Shown one piece after another: positions 35,733-45,244 of a stretch of DNA of 64,000 nt. Origin of the DNA: Psychrobacillus vulpis. Its GTDB lineage: Bacteria; Bacillota; Bacilli; Bacillales_A; Planococcaceae. Made by a program: the position numbers and the translations under genes. Every line of letters begins with the position of its first letter. Within the stretch, counting starts at the first letter, position 1. The notes under the pieces were generated by a model. It was not told the DNA's origin and ran no database searches. It worked only from the letters and a program-made list of their open reading frames with translations. Location of the stretch: assembly GCF_006861825.1 (NCBI RefSeq), contig NZ_VDGI01000001.1, forward strand, positions 412,048 through 476,047, written 5' to 3'.

Positions 35733-36085
35733 ATCACCACCAAATTAATTGTCTTTTTAGGCTTTAACTGTTCTTCAAGTTCTTCTAAAATACGTTGATA
35801 TTCTTGTCCGTACTTCGATGCTAATAAGCCCATATTTTTATTTGGTTCACTGTATTGACGTTCGATTACATCTACTTTCTCTCGAATAACTGCACGTGCT
35901 GTCGTTATACTTAAAGTAGCTAAGTGAGCTGTTAAATAACGAGCTAATCGCTCTTGGTATAACACAGGTACATTTAAAGAGGACACTTCAAGTGAAGCAT
36001 CCTCAATGTACATTGTTAGTCGTTCATCTGAAACAGACGTAAACTCATCACTCAACATACGAACACGCTCTAATGTAGTTAACAT
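35729..36085 (-). CDS. Head completion protein (DUF4054-like)
   Basis: 118 residues. RVRMLSDEFTSVSDERLTMYIEDASLEV and RYLTAHLATLSI resemble head-tail adaptor proteins (DUF4054/gp6 type). The stop overlaps the next gene, and the context is that of connectors. Confidence 0.7.
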   Translation of the reverse strand: MLTTLERVRMLSDEFTSVSDERLTMYIEDASLEVSSLNVPVLYQERLARYLTAHLATLSITTARAVIREKVDVIERQYSEPNKNMGLLASKYGQEYQRILEELEEQLKPKKTINLVVI

Positions 36086-36098
36086 TTAGTTCACTCCC

Positions 36099-36410
36099 TT
36101 AATTTTCGGGATTAGAAAGTTCTTCAATACGCTTGTCGATAGCATCCAGAACTGTTTTACGGTCCTCATCCACTTTCAATGCATTCAACATATCTATGTC
36201 GAAAGCATCTTCAATCATGGCAATCGCTTCTTTAGCATTTGTTTTCGTTTTTTCTTTTTCGTAAACAAATTCACCCGTTTCTTCTAAATGAGCCATTAAA
36301 GGATGAGCAAGAAATTGTTCAAATTCTTGGTCTCCTACATTATTTGTACCTGGGACTAGCGTAAGACCGTTTGCTTGATATGAGTGATTACCTTTATTTT
36401 GTACTAACAT
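36099..36410 (-). CDS. Hypothetical head protein
   Basis: 103 residues. The N-terminal half is beta-like (YQANGLTLVPGTNNVGDQEFEQFLAHPLM). The C-terminal half is helical and acidic (DIDMLNALKVDEDRKTVLDAIDKRIEELS). Similar small proteins follow capsid genes in Gram-positive phages. Function not recognised. Confidence 0.65.
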   Translation of the reverse strand: MLVQNKGNHSYQANGLTLVPGTNNVGDQEFEQFLAHPLMAHLEETGEFVYEKEKTKTNAKEAIAMIEDAFDIDMLNALKVDEDRKTVLDAIDKRIEELSNPEN

Positions 36411-36422
36411 GTAATTTCCTCC

Positions 36423-37328
36423 TTAAATCCCATCAGCGCGGCAAATTGCCATCGGATAGCGAATAATTAAGCCTGTTGTGCGTTCTTCAAATGGTACTTT
36501 CGTGTTTGGAAATGCGTACTCTTGAGGATGACGTGTAATATCTAATGGAATCCCAAGTTCTACAACATCAGGAGAAGAATCTAATACTACGAAACAGTTA
36601 GCACCAGCTACCCCTTTACCCTTTAAGTCATTGATTGTCTCTATACGTTTAAACCAATTCTGAGAACGGATATACTCCAGTACCGTTTGTTGAGTAAAGT
36701 CGTTAAATGGTTTTTCAAGTTCCTCAGAAGAATCAGGGGTAAGAAGTAAAGTATCTGCCTCATGTCCATTTAGTTTGTTAATCTTGTTTTTAGCTTTACG
36801 AATGTCAGCGACGATTTCTTTCCCTGTTTTATCACTCCATTTAGTCGAGGTCCCACCCTCATTTTGTGGCACAGCATAAACTTGAATCCCTACTGCATCT
36901 GTTAGGCCTTTAATTTTGTGTGTAGAATCTCCAGAGAAAGCAATTTGATTTTCTTTCTCAGCGATCGCTTTACGTACAGTATCAGCTTTTGTTACTTCGA
37001 TTGGACGATTTGCCATTTGCGCTTCACGTACCTCTTGCACAGAAATATTAAAAGCGGCAGCAATTGAGTAGATCTTCACTGTTTCTTCCGTTAAATCTGC
37101 ATCTACTAATGGCACATCTGTTGCTCCTGGAGCTAAAATTTTAGCAACTCCTGAACGAGTTAATACATCATAGCTGTATGTTTTTGCTCCTGCTGGAATA
37201 TCCGTTTTTAATGAGAAAATAGAGCGCGCTTTTAATTCGGAAGCATGTGGCTCATATACTCGCTTATCAATTGCATTTAAATCTTGTGGACGGATTAATG
37301 CGTCCGCTCGGTATGATTGTGTTGACAT
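36423..37328 (-). CDS. Major capsid protein (DUF2184-like)
   Basis: 301 residues, HK97-type fold by family. The pattern includes VYEPHASELKARSIFSLKTDIPAGAKTYSYDVLTRSG, then IYSIAAAFNISVQEVREAQMANRP and ENQIAFSGD. It lies after the protease and decoration genes, as expected. Most abundant virion protein. Confidence 0.85.
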   Translation of the reverse strand: MSTQSYRADALIRPQDLNAIDKRVYEPHASELKARSIFSLKTDIPAGAKTYSYDVLTRSGVAKILAPGATDVPLVDADLTEETVKIYSIAAAFNISVQEVREAQMANRPIEVTKADTVRKAIAEKENQIAFSGDSTHKIKGLTDAVGIQVYAVPQNEGGTSTKWSDKTGKEIVADIRKAKNKINKLNGHEADTLLLTPDSSEELEKPFNDFTQQTVLEYIRSQNWFKRIETINDLKGKGVAGANCFVVLDSSPDVVELGIPLDITRHPQEYAFPNTKVPFEERTTGLIIRYPMAICRADGI

Positions 37329-37339
37329 GTGTTTTCCTC

Positions 37340-37792
37340 CTAAGGTAAGTTAATTTCGATTTCTACTAATTGATCTGCTGAAGCATTGCTTTTAAATACT
37401 GCACTTAATACGTCTATAACTGCTGCACCTGAAGCCACAAACTTTTGAGATGCTGGATCTACTTTAACGGATTGACCGTTAACAACATCTCCTCCGGCTA
37501 CAACGAAAATACGACCGCGTTTAACAATTGCTGCAGGTTCACCTACTGGATAATTTTGATCATCTTTATTTTCCACCCAGTCATGGATATTTTGTGCTAA
37601 TGCAATACCAATTACTGCACCCCCGGTAGCAATTGGTTTAATGGCCGTTCCTGTTGCATTAAGTTGTACTGCAGCACCAAAAGGAACAATAGCCTCTACA
37701 GCATACGTATCTGCCATGTGATCTTGGAAATTGGATAATTGACCTGGCTTACCAGCCGCCGACATATAATCTGGATAGTTTGTAATAGGCAT
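37340..37792 (-). CDS. Head decoration/structural protein (DUF2190-like)
   Basis: 150 residues. AVEAIVPFGAAVQLNATGTAIKPIATGGAVIGIALAQNIHDW, then VKRGRIFVVAGGDVVNGQSVKVDPASQKFVASGA, form repeated beta strands of a capsid decoration protein. It is directly before the major capsid gene. Confidence 0.75.
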   Translation of the reverse strand: MPITNYPDYMSAAGKPGQLSNFQDHMADTYAVEAIVPFGAAVQLNATGTAIKPIATGGAVIGIALAQNIHDWVENKDDQNYPVGEPAAIVKRGRIFVVAGGDVVNGQSVKVDPASQKFVASGAAVIDVLSAVFKSNASADQLVEIEINLP

Positions 37793-38887
37793 TTATTTTC
37801 CTCCTTTTTCGCGCATATTGAGGCGCTTGTTTTTCATTTCTTCAAGTTCTTTTTCAGTACTTGCTGCATCACCTGTGAAAGCATTATTTGCTCCTGTACT
37901 AGAAAAACCATCATTTTTCACCTGTTCAACCGTTGCATCAAAAAAGGCGTTGATATAGTCGTCTGACTTACCATCACCTTTAAATTCTTCTTTGGTTGTA
38001 GAAATAACAGCTTCTTTGATTTCACGTTCTGTTTTACCAATGAAGTCGAAAGAGTCACCTAAAAGTGGTTTAGCTGTGCTGATTAATGCAACGCGTTCCT
38101 CGACTTTTTTATCCATTTCATCAGCTGATATTTGCTTTTCTTTTGCTTCTTTTAAATCCTTTTCAGTGTTTTGCAGTTTCACTTCTAGAGCATCATAACG
38201 TCCTTGTAAGGAATCTAATCCAGCCACTTTTGTTTCAGCAGTTTCTAATTTAGCTGCTTGTGCTTCTAAAAATGATTTAACAGCTGAGTCTACTTCATAC
38301 TCTTTTCCATCAATTTTGTATGTTGGCATCTTATGCCCTCCCTTTTTTTCTTCTTTAATTTGCCATGCATCACTATCAGAACGAATGGCCACTTCCGGAC
38401 CAGCACGTCCTTGATCTACTATGGCAATATGATTAATTTCGATGTTTCGTTGTACAAATTCATATTGTTGCCCCTGATAAGTACCACTCTCTGCAACAAC
38501 ATCAGACATAAACCCAATGGAAATCTCACGTTTGCCGTCATAAACTTTTTGGATAAGGTCCTTGTCCGTAATCGTTAAGGACACGTAAAGCTTCAAATCC
38601 TCAACACGCGCATCAGTATGACTCATACCTTTTGCGTAGTTCTGGTAATTATCTACTGTTACTGGCTCATTCGGGTGCTCGTCTGTGACTGGCTTAGAAC
38701 GTGCAGAACGAATCGTTCTATCATTAAAAATTTCATCCGGCAACTTGGCTTCCATTTGGACGGTTCCATCTTGTCTTTGATACGGAAAAACGCCAGGACG
38801 GGTTATTGGTACTTGGACCGTTAAATAACCTTCTGACGTTTCTCCATAGTCTTTTATATATGATGTATCATAGCGCTGTAGTTTCAA
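37793..38887 (-). CDS. Prohead protease/scaffold fusion (DUF2213)
   Basis: 364 residues. The N-terminal about 170 residues are DUF2213-like: VTRSAR-type KPVTDEHPNEPV, then EISIGFMSDVV and INHIAIVDQGRAGPEVAIR hold the Ser/His protease-like positions. The C-terminal part is a coiled coil (about 195-290) of scaffold type, ending in a charged tail. Such fusions cut themselves and the capsid during prohead maturation. Confidence 0.8.
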   Translation of the reverse strand: MKLQRYDTSYIKDYGETSEGYLTVQVPITRPGVFPYQRQDGTVQMEAKLPDEIFNDRTIRSARSKPVTDEHPNEPVTVDNYQNYAKGMSHTDARVEDLKLYVSLTITDKDLIQKVYDGKREISIGFMSDVVAESGTYQGQQYEFVQRNIEINHIAIVDQGRAGPEVAIRSDSDAWQIKEEKKGGHKMPTYKIDGKEYEVDSAVKSFLEAQAAKLETAETKVAGLDSLQGRYDALEVKLQNTEKDLKEAKEKQISADEMDKKVEERVALISTAKPLLGDSFDFIGKTEREIKEAVISTTKEEFKGDGKSDDYINAFFDATVEQVKNDGFSSTGANNAFTGDAASTEKELEEMKNKRLNMREKGGK

Positions 38888-38908
38888 TTAATTTCACCCC
38901 CTCTCAAA

Positions 38909-39004
38909 CTAGTATTTAACTATTCGATACCATAAAATAGTGATAAGTATGCTACTAATAAATCCAATAATCATACCTATCGCTAAATTCAACAAAACAC
39001 TCAA
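38909..39004 (-). CDS. Small membrane peptide (31 residues)
   Basis: TTG 39004 preceded by AGAGGCG, stop TAG 38909. The peptide is one membrane helix (LLNLAIGMIIGFISSILITILWYRIVKY). It fills the gap between the head protein and protease genes on the same strand. Translation is plausible from the ribosome site, the function unknown. Confidence 0.45.
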   Translation of the reverse strand: MSVLLNLAIGMIIGFISSILITILWYRIVKY

Positions 39005-39014
39005 TATATCGCCT

Positions 39015-39812
39015 CTAATCATCAAATACAGGAATAGCCACACATCTACAGCGATAATCCTGACCTGGTATTACAACTCGTCCATTTACTTCAGGTGGAT
39101 CACTATATAAAAAAACTTTATTATTCAATTCTTTATGTGATTCTCGCACACGTTCATCTGCTGATGTTAACCATTTAAAACGATTAACTCCTATGTTTTG
39201 ATGTCTTTGTGCCGTTATTTGTCCTAGTATTGATCCTGCTTGATCTATTGCAATAAATTTCGCACGATTCTCTGTAATTTCTACACGACCTATTAATTGT
39301 TGGCGTATTTCTTTGATAGACGAACCTTTTTTCACACCTTCATTGATGATTAATTCAATATCTCTAAAGTAATCTTCCTCAATTGTTACGATGTAATTAA
39401 CATTATCTTCTATTTTCGATTTAATGAACTCTTCTAACCAAGACTCATTTTCAACAGGGTCAATCCCATTCACCTTCAGTTGTTGTTCCATATTGTGTTT
39501 ATTAAAACGATTAACACTATTAATAAAAGTTTTAACTGCGCGTTCCTTTTTAGTCGAAGCAAATATTTTAGCCGCAGTATTTTTTAAGGATTGGAACATT
39601 TTCTTCAAACTATCGAATAAATCATCGTTTATAAACTCTTGACCGTCTTTCCTCATTGCTAGATCTGGCTCCAAGTACTTTTCAAATAAAATAATGGTCT
39701 CTTTACCTAACTCTCTAATCATTTTCTGCAACGCACGACTATATGTGACAGCTGCAGCATCAGGAAAACGTGTTACAGGTATTTTTTTAGCCATTGGAAT
39801 CACGCCAACCAC
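39015..39812 (-). CDS. Head morphogenesis protein (SPP1 gp7/Mu gpF-like)
   Basis: About 265 residues (a later ATG, MAKKIPVTRF, may be the true start). The C-terminal region FKWLTSADERVRESHKELNN, then VVIPGQDYRCRCVAIPVFDD, is the conserved gp7/gpF motif. It packs a minor head protein at the portal. It overlaps the portal gene. Confidence 0.85.
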   Translation of the reverse strand: MVGVIPMAKKIPVTRFPDAAAVTYSRALQKMIRELGKETIILFEKYLEPDLAMRKDGQEFINDDLFDSLKKMFQSLKNTAAKIFASTKKERAVKTFINSVNRFNKHNMEQQLKVNGIDPVENESWLEEFIKSKIEDNVNYIVTIEEDYFRDIELIINEGVKKGSSIKEIRQQLIGRVEITENRAKFIAIDQAGSILGQITAQRHQNIGVNRFKWLTSADERVRESHKELNNKVFLYSDPPEVNGRVVIPGQDYRCRCVAIPVFDD

Positions 39813-41130
39813 GATAAACTTCTTCTGCTAGACGCTTAAAATCAGCTTCATCACCACTAAATTTTACTTCACTGGATAAACCAAACTGCCCAAAACGAGC
39901 CTCACGAATTTCATCTGTTGTTATAATGCCATTCACCAAATAAATCTGGTCTGTTTCCGCGACAATCTTTCTTATTTCAGCATCTGTCTTAGCATCAACA
40001 TTCCATAATGGATTGAATTGAATCTCCCACTCTAGCGACTCAGGATCAACACGGCCACCTAATTCTTTTTCAGACATTAATAACATCCTAATAAGCTTTT
40101 CTAAATGTGGTTTCATCTCGTTTTCTTGTTCCGCAACAATACGAGAGTAATAGTTCATCACATCATATTGAGCACCTGTAATAGTTCCGGATTCTTGCCC
40201 TTTAATAACCGTTTTTGGCATTCGTGCAGCACTGGCTAATAAATCCCAAACGAAATCTAGTAAATCCTTGATACCTGAAACAGATGTGCTTTGCTTAGTT
40301 AAATCTTCATCAGCTGCAATCATGGCTAATGCTTCTGTTCGGAACATGAAATCCATAATCATAGATAGCTGTTGCTTGTCCTTTGTATCTAAATTTTCAA
40401 TATCCTTCGACTTGTACACCTTAAACGTAAAATCATGAAGTATTTGACCAACGGACCATACAGACGTATCAAAAACCGTGAGAATATCATATAACGGCTC
40501 TAATAATGAAGGTCCTTGAATTTCCCCCTCCATTCGTCTTGTTTGACTGTGAAGTAAGCGTGATATGTGTACAGATGATTCCGTAATTTTGGTTTGTAAC
40601 CCATGACGTGAAGCACGATTGATACGTAATTCTTCAAGTTGGCCGTATTTAATATCAAACACATCTTCGTTGATAAGGAACTCATTTACTTTCAAAGAAC
40701 TAAATGCATGCAAATAATCAACTGAGTAAAGTTTATTCATATCTAGCTCATCTTTTAAATCAAATTTTGTTGCCTGAGTTACCCCTAATGATATAAAGCC
40801 ATCTCCACGTAAACGCTCATAAGTGAACATGTCTTTAAAGGCTTTTTTAGCTTTTAAATCAGCTAGTTTTGACATTATATCTCGTGCTAATTGTTCATCT
40901 TCCATTCGTAAAGTGAACCAATTACGCGTCATATCCTCTGCAGGAATATCAATGATATTTTGTACAATACGACTATCAGAATAAAGATTAGTAATTTCAT
41001 CATGCGATAATTTACGATTTATACCAGCTACCTGACGGGTAAGTTTGTCACGATTATTTGCTTTGCCATTCCCTTGCATAAAATCTTCTTTAAACTGTTT
41101 TGCCTGTTCAATTGTCTTCATGGGCATCAC
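39787..41130 (-). CDS. Portal protein (DUF1073)
   Basis: 447 residues. LYSDSRIVQNIIDIPAEDMTRNWF opens the DUF1073-type portal domain. LLASAARMPKTVIKGQESGTITGAQYDVMNYYSRIVAEQE gives the typical wing/clip region. It forms the dodecameric DNA channel and docks the terminase. It adjoins terminase by one base. Confidence 0.88.
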   Translation of the reverse strand: MMPMKTIEQAKQFKEDFMQGNGKANNRDKLTRQVAGINRKLSHDEITNLYSDSRIVQNIIDIPAEDMTRNWFTLRMEDEQLARDIMSKLADLKAKKAFKDMFTYERLRGDGFISLGVTQATKFDLKDELDMNKLYSVDYLHAFSSLKVNEFLINEDVFDIKYGQLEELRINRASRHGLQTKITESSVHISRLLHSQTRRMEGEIQGPSLLEPLYDILTVFDTSVWSVGQILHDFTFKVYKSKDIENLDTKDKQQLSMIMDFMFRTEALAMIAADEDLTKQSTSVSGIKDLLDFVWDLLASAARMPKTVIKGQESGTITGAQYDVMNYYSRIVAEQENEMKPHLEKLIRMLLMSEKELGGRVDPESLEWEIQFNPLWNVDAKTDAEIRKIVAETDQIYLVNGIITTDEIREARFGQFGLSSEVKFSGDEADFKRLAEEVYRGWRDSNG

Positions 41131-42591
41131 CTACTTTCCTAATAGATTTTTATAACGCTCAAGCGGATTTGAATTGTTTGTAAATAGTTGATTCAAAGCT
41201 TGAGTGGTCATATCCACCAAGTCATCATGTGCTGCATTCGGGAAACTGACTAATTCCTCAATCAAATCTTCTACCCAAGGACACATATTCGGATGGGGCA
41301 AATAAACATTTCCAGCTTCAAAAAGAGGAGACACCGCATTAGCGCGTGCCTCCTTTCCTCCATCAGGATCAACTGGAACAATACCACTAATCTCATCTTT
41401 TAACATTTCGATGATAGCTGAACCGTTTGCTTTATCCTCAATATATTTACTTCGTGCGTTTGGCCACTTATCGGACATAGCACGAATCGCTTTCATCGTA
41501 TCAGCAAAGCCCATTCTCCTGTGGTCAATATCAAACAAGAAGTATTGCGATTTTTTACGACCCCACACGCCACCGGCTACAAAGTCGCTAGTATCATTAC
41601 CCTTAAAAGTACAATCCCACGATTGAGCCATCTTATCAAAATGGGTAGGTAAAATAACCACATCATCTGATAATCCCCATTCTCGATGTTGCTCTCGAGT
41701 ACGTACATAATAACGAATCCATTCACGCTTGAAGATAGAACCTCCAGCAGGAGACGGCCTTTGTTGATAAAGAGATGCCCATGTACGCGATCCAACTTCC
41801 GCTTTTTTATCTGTTGCCCACTGTTCATCGAATCCGAGTTCAGGACATAATGGTTCTCCGATTTCACGTTCTAATAGATCGTCTTCATCTTCTGCAATAG
41901 CAGGTAAGCGTAAACGAACCCATTGTCGTGGACTTCTAGCAAGTAGCCGACCAATTAAATCATCTTCATGCCATCGTGTCATGATGACAATTACTGAAGC
42001 ACCATCATGCAAACGAGTTGAAAGTGTCGCTTCCCATTCGTCCCATATGTTATCTCGGATAGTTTGTGAACTGGCTTCCTTCATGTTTTTAATAGGGTCA
42101 TCAATAATCATTAAGTCAGCACCTTGACCAGTGATTGAACCGCCAATACCAGTTGCAATCATTCCCCCACGTCTATCCTGTACACCCCAGTCTTTAGTAG
42201 CTGCGTTTGAATCGGATAACTGGACCTTAAATAATTCATGGGAAAACTCATTAAATTTATTACGGTTCAATCGTCCGAACTTAGTAGCAAGTCCATCACT
42301 ATAAGCAGCTGCTATAACTCGCTTATCTGGATTGCGACCAAGATAGTAGCTTGGGAATGATTCAGTTACCGTCATCGACTTACCATGTCGTGGTGGCAAT
42401 TCAACTAATACGGATAGTTGTTCACCATCAGCAATCCTCTGCAATACGCTACAGATCAATTCTGTATGTCTAAAATGAGTGTAATGACCGTGGTGTACAT
42501 ATTCCACATAATCACGATAGTTACGACGAGCAAGCTCTTTATGAGCTTCGTACGATAACGCTTCAAGTTGTTCATCGCTTAGAGTTGGCAA
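41131..42591 (-). CDS. terL: Terminase large subunit
   Basis: 486 residues. The ATPase domain has Walker A VELPPRHGKS (about 64-72), Walker B LMIIDDPI and coupling motif VIVIMTRWHEDD. The nuclease domain starts near residue 310 (SWDCTFKGNDTSDFVAGGVWG) and has KYIEDKANG and AAHDDLVDMTTQAL with the acidic metal ligands. It packages DNA into proheads. It overlaps the small subunit gene by 20 bases. Confidence 0.95.
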   Translation of the reverse strand: MPTLSDEQLEALSYEAHKELARRNYRDYVEYVHHGHYTHFRHTELICSVLQRIADGEQLSVLVELPPRHGKSMTVTESFPSYYLGRNPDKRVIAAAYSDGLATKFGRLNRNKFNEFSHELFKVQLSDSNAATKDWGVQDRRGGMIATGIGGSITGQGADLMIIDDPIKNMKEASSQTIRDNIWDEWEATLSTRLHDGASVIVIMTRWHEDDLIGRLLARSPRQWVRLRLPAIAEDEDDLLEREIGEPLCPELGFDEQWATDKKAEVGSRTWASLYQQRPSPAGGSIFKREWIRYYVRTREQHREWGLSDDVVILPTHFDKMAQSWDCTFKGNDTSDFVAGGVWGRKKSQYFLFDIDHRRMGFADTMKAIRAMSDKWPNARSKYIEDKANGSAIIEMLKDEISGIVPVDPDGGKEARANAVSPLFEAGNVYLPHPNMCPWVEDLIEELVSFPNAAHDDLVDMTTQALNQLFTNNSNPLERYKNLLGK

Positions 42592-43480
42592 TTGCCCTCA
42601 ACTCCTCTGTGCTTAAATTACTGAAGTCTACTACGCTTATATTTGCATTGCCAGTTCCTTTTGTTTCAGAACGAGTTTTTGCGATATCAGCTTTGGTTTT
42701 CTCTTCACGCAATCGTTTCAATTCATTTTCGTTAAGTAGATCCTTATGCTTCGATAAAAACTCAAGTGCCTTCATCTTGTCAGCCAACTTAACTGTTATT
42801 CCATCTTTACCTTGCTTCACCTCAGTAATAAGGGTGCCATCAATTTCAGTGGATTCATTCAAATGAACAAAGTTGAAAGCATAAGTTTTGATATTTCCAT
42901 GCATATCTATTGCTGGTTGTCCGTCTTCTTGGTATTCAATTTCTTCTTGTCTACCAAACTTCAAATAATCAGTAATGTCTGCAAAGGCAATGTCAATCCA
43001 TTTTTGAATGAGTGTTCTCTCATCTAAAAGTGCATCTTCTGTTAAGCTGTCACGTACTCTAACAACTTCTTCGCGAATCCGAGCATCTCTGAGCAACCGT
43101 GGACCATTAGTTAAAGCAACTTCTCTACTACACCCATAAACTTTCTGATAAGCCTTTGTTGCATTCCAGTACTTCACATAATAACTAATAAAAAGCCGTT
43201 GTTTATCAGTGAAACCATCATCCTCTAATTCGAAGGCTTCCACTGATTCAACGACTTCTTTTTTTGGTGTTTTAATACTCTTTTTATTTGGAGTACTCCG
43301 TTTATTTGTTTGGAGTACTCCGTTCAATTTTTGACTCCATTTATCCTTTGATTTCCAACTACCGATTGTCTTTTCTGGTACGTCTAACATCTCAGCTATC
43401 TTGCGATTAGTTATGTCACTCTTATGTTCTTTCCAAATCTCAAATGCCTTATCTCTATTTGGATCACGTGCACGTGGCAT
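42572..43480 (-). CDS. terS: Terminase small subunit
   Basis: 302 residues. An N-terminal helix-turn-helix (FEIWKEHKSDITNRKIAEMLDVPEKTIGSWKSKDKW) binds the packaging site. DGFTDKQRLFISYYVKYWNATKAYQKVYGCS, then RLLRDARIREEV, are the terminase_2 (XtmA) motifs. The linker codes NKRSTPNKKSIKTPKK and carries the GGAGTACTCC repeats in its DNA. First of the late genes. Confidence 0.9.
   Translation of the reverse strand: MPRARDPNRDKAFEIWKEHKSDITNRKIAEMLDVPEKTIGSWKSKDKWSQKLNGVLQTNKRSTPNKKSIKTPKKEVVESVEAFELEDDGFTDKQRLFISYYVKYWNATKAYQKVYGCSREVALTNGPRLLRDARIREEVVRVRDSLTEDALLDERTLIQKWIDIAFADITDYLKFGRQEEIEYQEDGQPAIDMHGNIKTYAFNFVHLNESTEIDGTLITEVKQGKDGITVKLADKMKALEFLSKHKDLLNENELKRLREEKTKADIAKTRSETKGTGNANISVVDFSNLSTEELRAIANSKR
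43286..43325. repeat. Twin GGAGTACTCC palindromes in terS (candidate pac site)
   Basis: Perfect 10-bp palindromes at 43290-43299 and 43312-43321, each preceded by TTT and followed by GTT, with a spacing of 22 bp (two helical turns). Packaging sites often lie within the small terminase gene; the role is inferred. Confidence 0.5.
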
Positions 43481-43578
43481 TTCATATCACCACCACTCCT
43501 TTAATTAGATTCATGGTCGTATCACCCCATTATGCTATTTGCTTTTATGACATAGAAAAAAGCACCTCCTAAGAGATG

Positions 43579-44334
43579 CTAGCCCTGTTTCTTTCTTATT
43601 TGCAATTCAAATTTATCACTAAAAAATTCATCAATTTTAAATTCTGTACTTATATCAGAAATATCACCAATATTTTCGATTAGAGGAGTATCACTTTCAA
43701 CATCCGTAAGAACTAATCTATATTCATTCTGATTTTTGAAAAACTCGTCCTTCCAAAAGTATATTTCTGTACTTTCTTGGTCCGTATACACATTCGTTCT
43801 CTTCGAATTGTTAATACGATAATCATCATAATTAACTTTTGCAGCTTTAAAAGAATATTTTTCCTCAAAAGCCGGGACAACTCTTTCAAGGAACGGCTTT
43901 GGGTTGATATATAACATTTGATTTCCGAAATCGTTAACTAAATTATCTACCTCCTCTTTAGGAAGATTGAATTTAGTGTAATAGAAGTCTTCATCTTCAC
44001 GAACTATTTCTAATACTTCTGCATCAACTGCATACATGCAGTAAACAGGTCGTTTTTCGTCGCGGTTTAATCTAAAATTTATTCCTCCGCTTAAACCTTC
44101 AGCAACTAATTCTCCTGTCTCAGAATCAAACATTTTAAACGTCATATCTGAATAAACTCTTGAAGCCTCTAATTTATCACCAACACCCTTAATTCCTGAT
44201 TCTTTCTCTTGATCAATGTAAAATTTCAGATTATTCATGTACAAATTTCCAGCTTTAAGACTTTCAATATACTGCGTAAACTTTACAAGACCAAATAATT
44301 GTCCATCAAATTCCCTAGTTTCTGATAACATCAT
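43579..44334 (-). CDS. Hypothetical phage protein (251 residues)
   Basis: Start chosen at ATG 44334 (MMLSETREFDG), with GGGAGGTGAG just upstream; the frame is open 32 codons earlier. LVKFTQYIESLKAGNLYMNNLKFYIDQEKESGIKGVGDKLEA, then RPVYCMYAVD, recalls proteins of the DUF2971 kind found in phages, but the match is loose. No catalytic residues recognised. It lies just upstream of terS on the late strand and might be a moron. Confidence 0.55.
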   Translation of the reverse strand: MMLSETREFDGQLFGLVKFTQYIESLKAGNLYMNNLKFYIDQEKESGIKGVGDKLEASRVYSDMTFKMFDSETGELVAEGLSGGINFRLNRDEKRPVYCMYAVDAEVLEIVREDEDFYYTKFNLPKEEVDNLVNDFGNQMLYINPKPFLERVVPAFEEKYSFKAAKVNYDDYRINNSKRTNVYTDQESTEIYFWKDEFFKNQNEYRLVLTDVESDTPLIENIGDISDISTEFKIDEFFSDKFELQIRKKQG

Positions 44335-44480
44335 TTGTCTCACCTCCCAAGACAATATTCGCCATAGTTGGTAATAATCCTGCATCATATTACCTAATAT
44401 ATTCACACTGCCGTCGAAGATGGCAAACACGCTAATATTTTCCTGCGCGAGATACCTACCTAGCCGACCCTCCTTCCAGT

Positions 44481-44942
44481 TTACACCGCAATTTTTTCTT
44501 TTTGCAAATAGGTTAGGATTTGGCTATTTTGGCTAATTTGGCGAAAAATCTCTTGCTTCTTAATACGTACAAAATCCTTGGAGGTTGTTAAATGTGCTGC
44601 AATATCTCTATGCGTCATGCCATCTAACAAACAGTCGTATATAGTCTTAGCAGTTTCATCATCTAAAATATCAAATACACTTTCCAAAGCGAATACTATA
44701 CACTCCATTCGTTCCAGTCGTTCTCTTTGTTTCTTTTCTCGGATGTCCATCTGTTTCATTTCAGCTACACTTTTACCTGAAGACCCTTTCGGCATGGCAG
44801 CATCTAAACCATATTGAGCTACTCCCCAGTTAGTCATAGGAATTGAAAAGCCGTAGATAATGGATTGCAATCTCTTTATTTCAGCCTTCATCATTCTGTA
44901 ATCTGTAACTAAACGCGCTATATCAAACTCTGTATTTCTCAT
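44481..44942 (-). CDS. Late-gene transcription regulator (ArpU/sigma-like)
   Basis: 153 residues from ATG 44942, with GGAGGG seven bases upstream. The C-terminal part (LDDETAKTIYDCLLDGMTHRDIAAHLTTSKDFVRIKKQEIFRQISQ) is a region-4-like helix-turn-helix. Proteins of this layout (ArpU/RinA-like) switch on phage packaging and structural genes, and it lies directly before them. Confidence 0.75.
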   Translation of the reverse strand: MRNTEFDIARLVTDYRMMKAEIKRLQSIIYGFSIPMTNWGVAQYGLDAAMPKGSSGKSVAEMKQMDIREKKQRERLERMECIVFALESVFDILDDETAKTIYDCLLDGMTHRDIAAHLTTSKDFVRIKKQEIFRQISQNSQILTYLQKEKIAV

Positions 44943-44943
44943 A

Positions 44944-45153
44944 TTAAATCCCTCCAACTCTTTTATTTCGAATCGCTCCACCAACACGTTGGTACGTTTG
45001 ACGATTACACCCCATTAAATCTTCAATATCCCTACGCGTTAGACGTTCTTTTATTTGTTTGCTTGTCTTAGTATTCTTTTCATCTATCTCTTGAATAAGA
45101 GGCTGTTTTAAACCTTTTTCGATAAGCTCTGTTTGAATCGTTCTCATTCCCAT
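44944..45153 (-). CDS. Small conserved phage protein
   Basis: 69 residues (GMRTIQTELIEKGLKQPL, then LTRRDIEDLMGCNRQTYQRVGGAIR). The C-terminal half looks like a small helix-turn-helix. It ends two bases before the start of the late regulator gene and is probably coupled to it. Function unknown. Confidence 0.65.
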   Translation of the reverse strand: MGMRTIQTELIEKGLKQPLIQEIDEKNTKTSKQIKERLTRRDIEDLMGCNRQTYQRVGGAIRNKRVGGI

Positions 45154-45174
45154 CTATCCCTTTGATGAAATAAA

Positions 45175-45226
45175 AAAGAGGACAACAAATGACACAGCGA
45201 TTGCTGTAATCAAATGTTGTCCTCTA
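45175..45226 (-). terminator. Terminator closing the rloA-rloB unit
   Basis: On the minus strand, an 11-bp stem AGAGGACAACA/TGTTGTCCTCT with an inner GC-rich hairpin (TACAGC/GCTGTG) is followed by TTTTTTATTT. It separates the RloAB pair from the late genes. Confidence 0.85.
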
Positions 45227-45244
45227 GTTGGCTAGTAGAACTTA

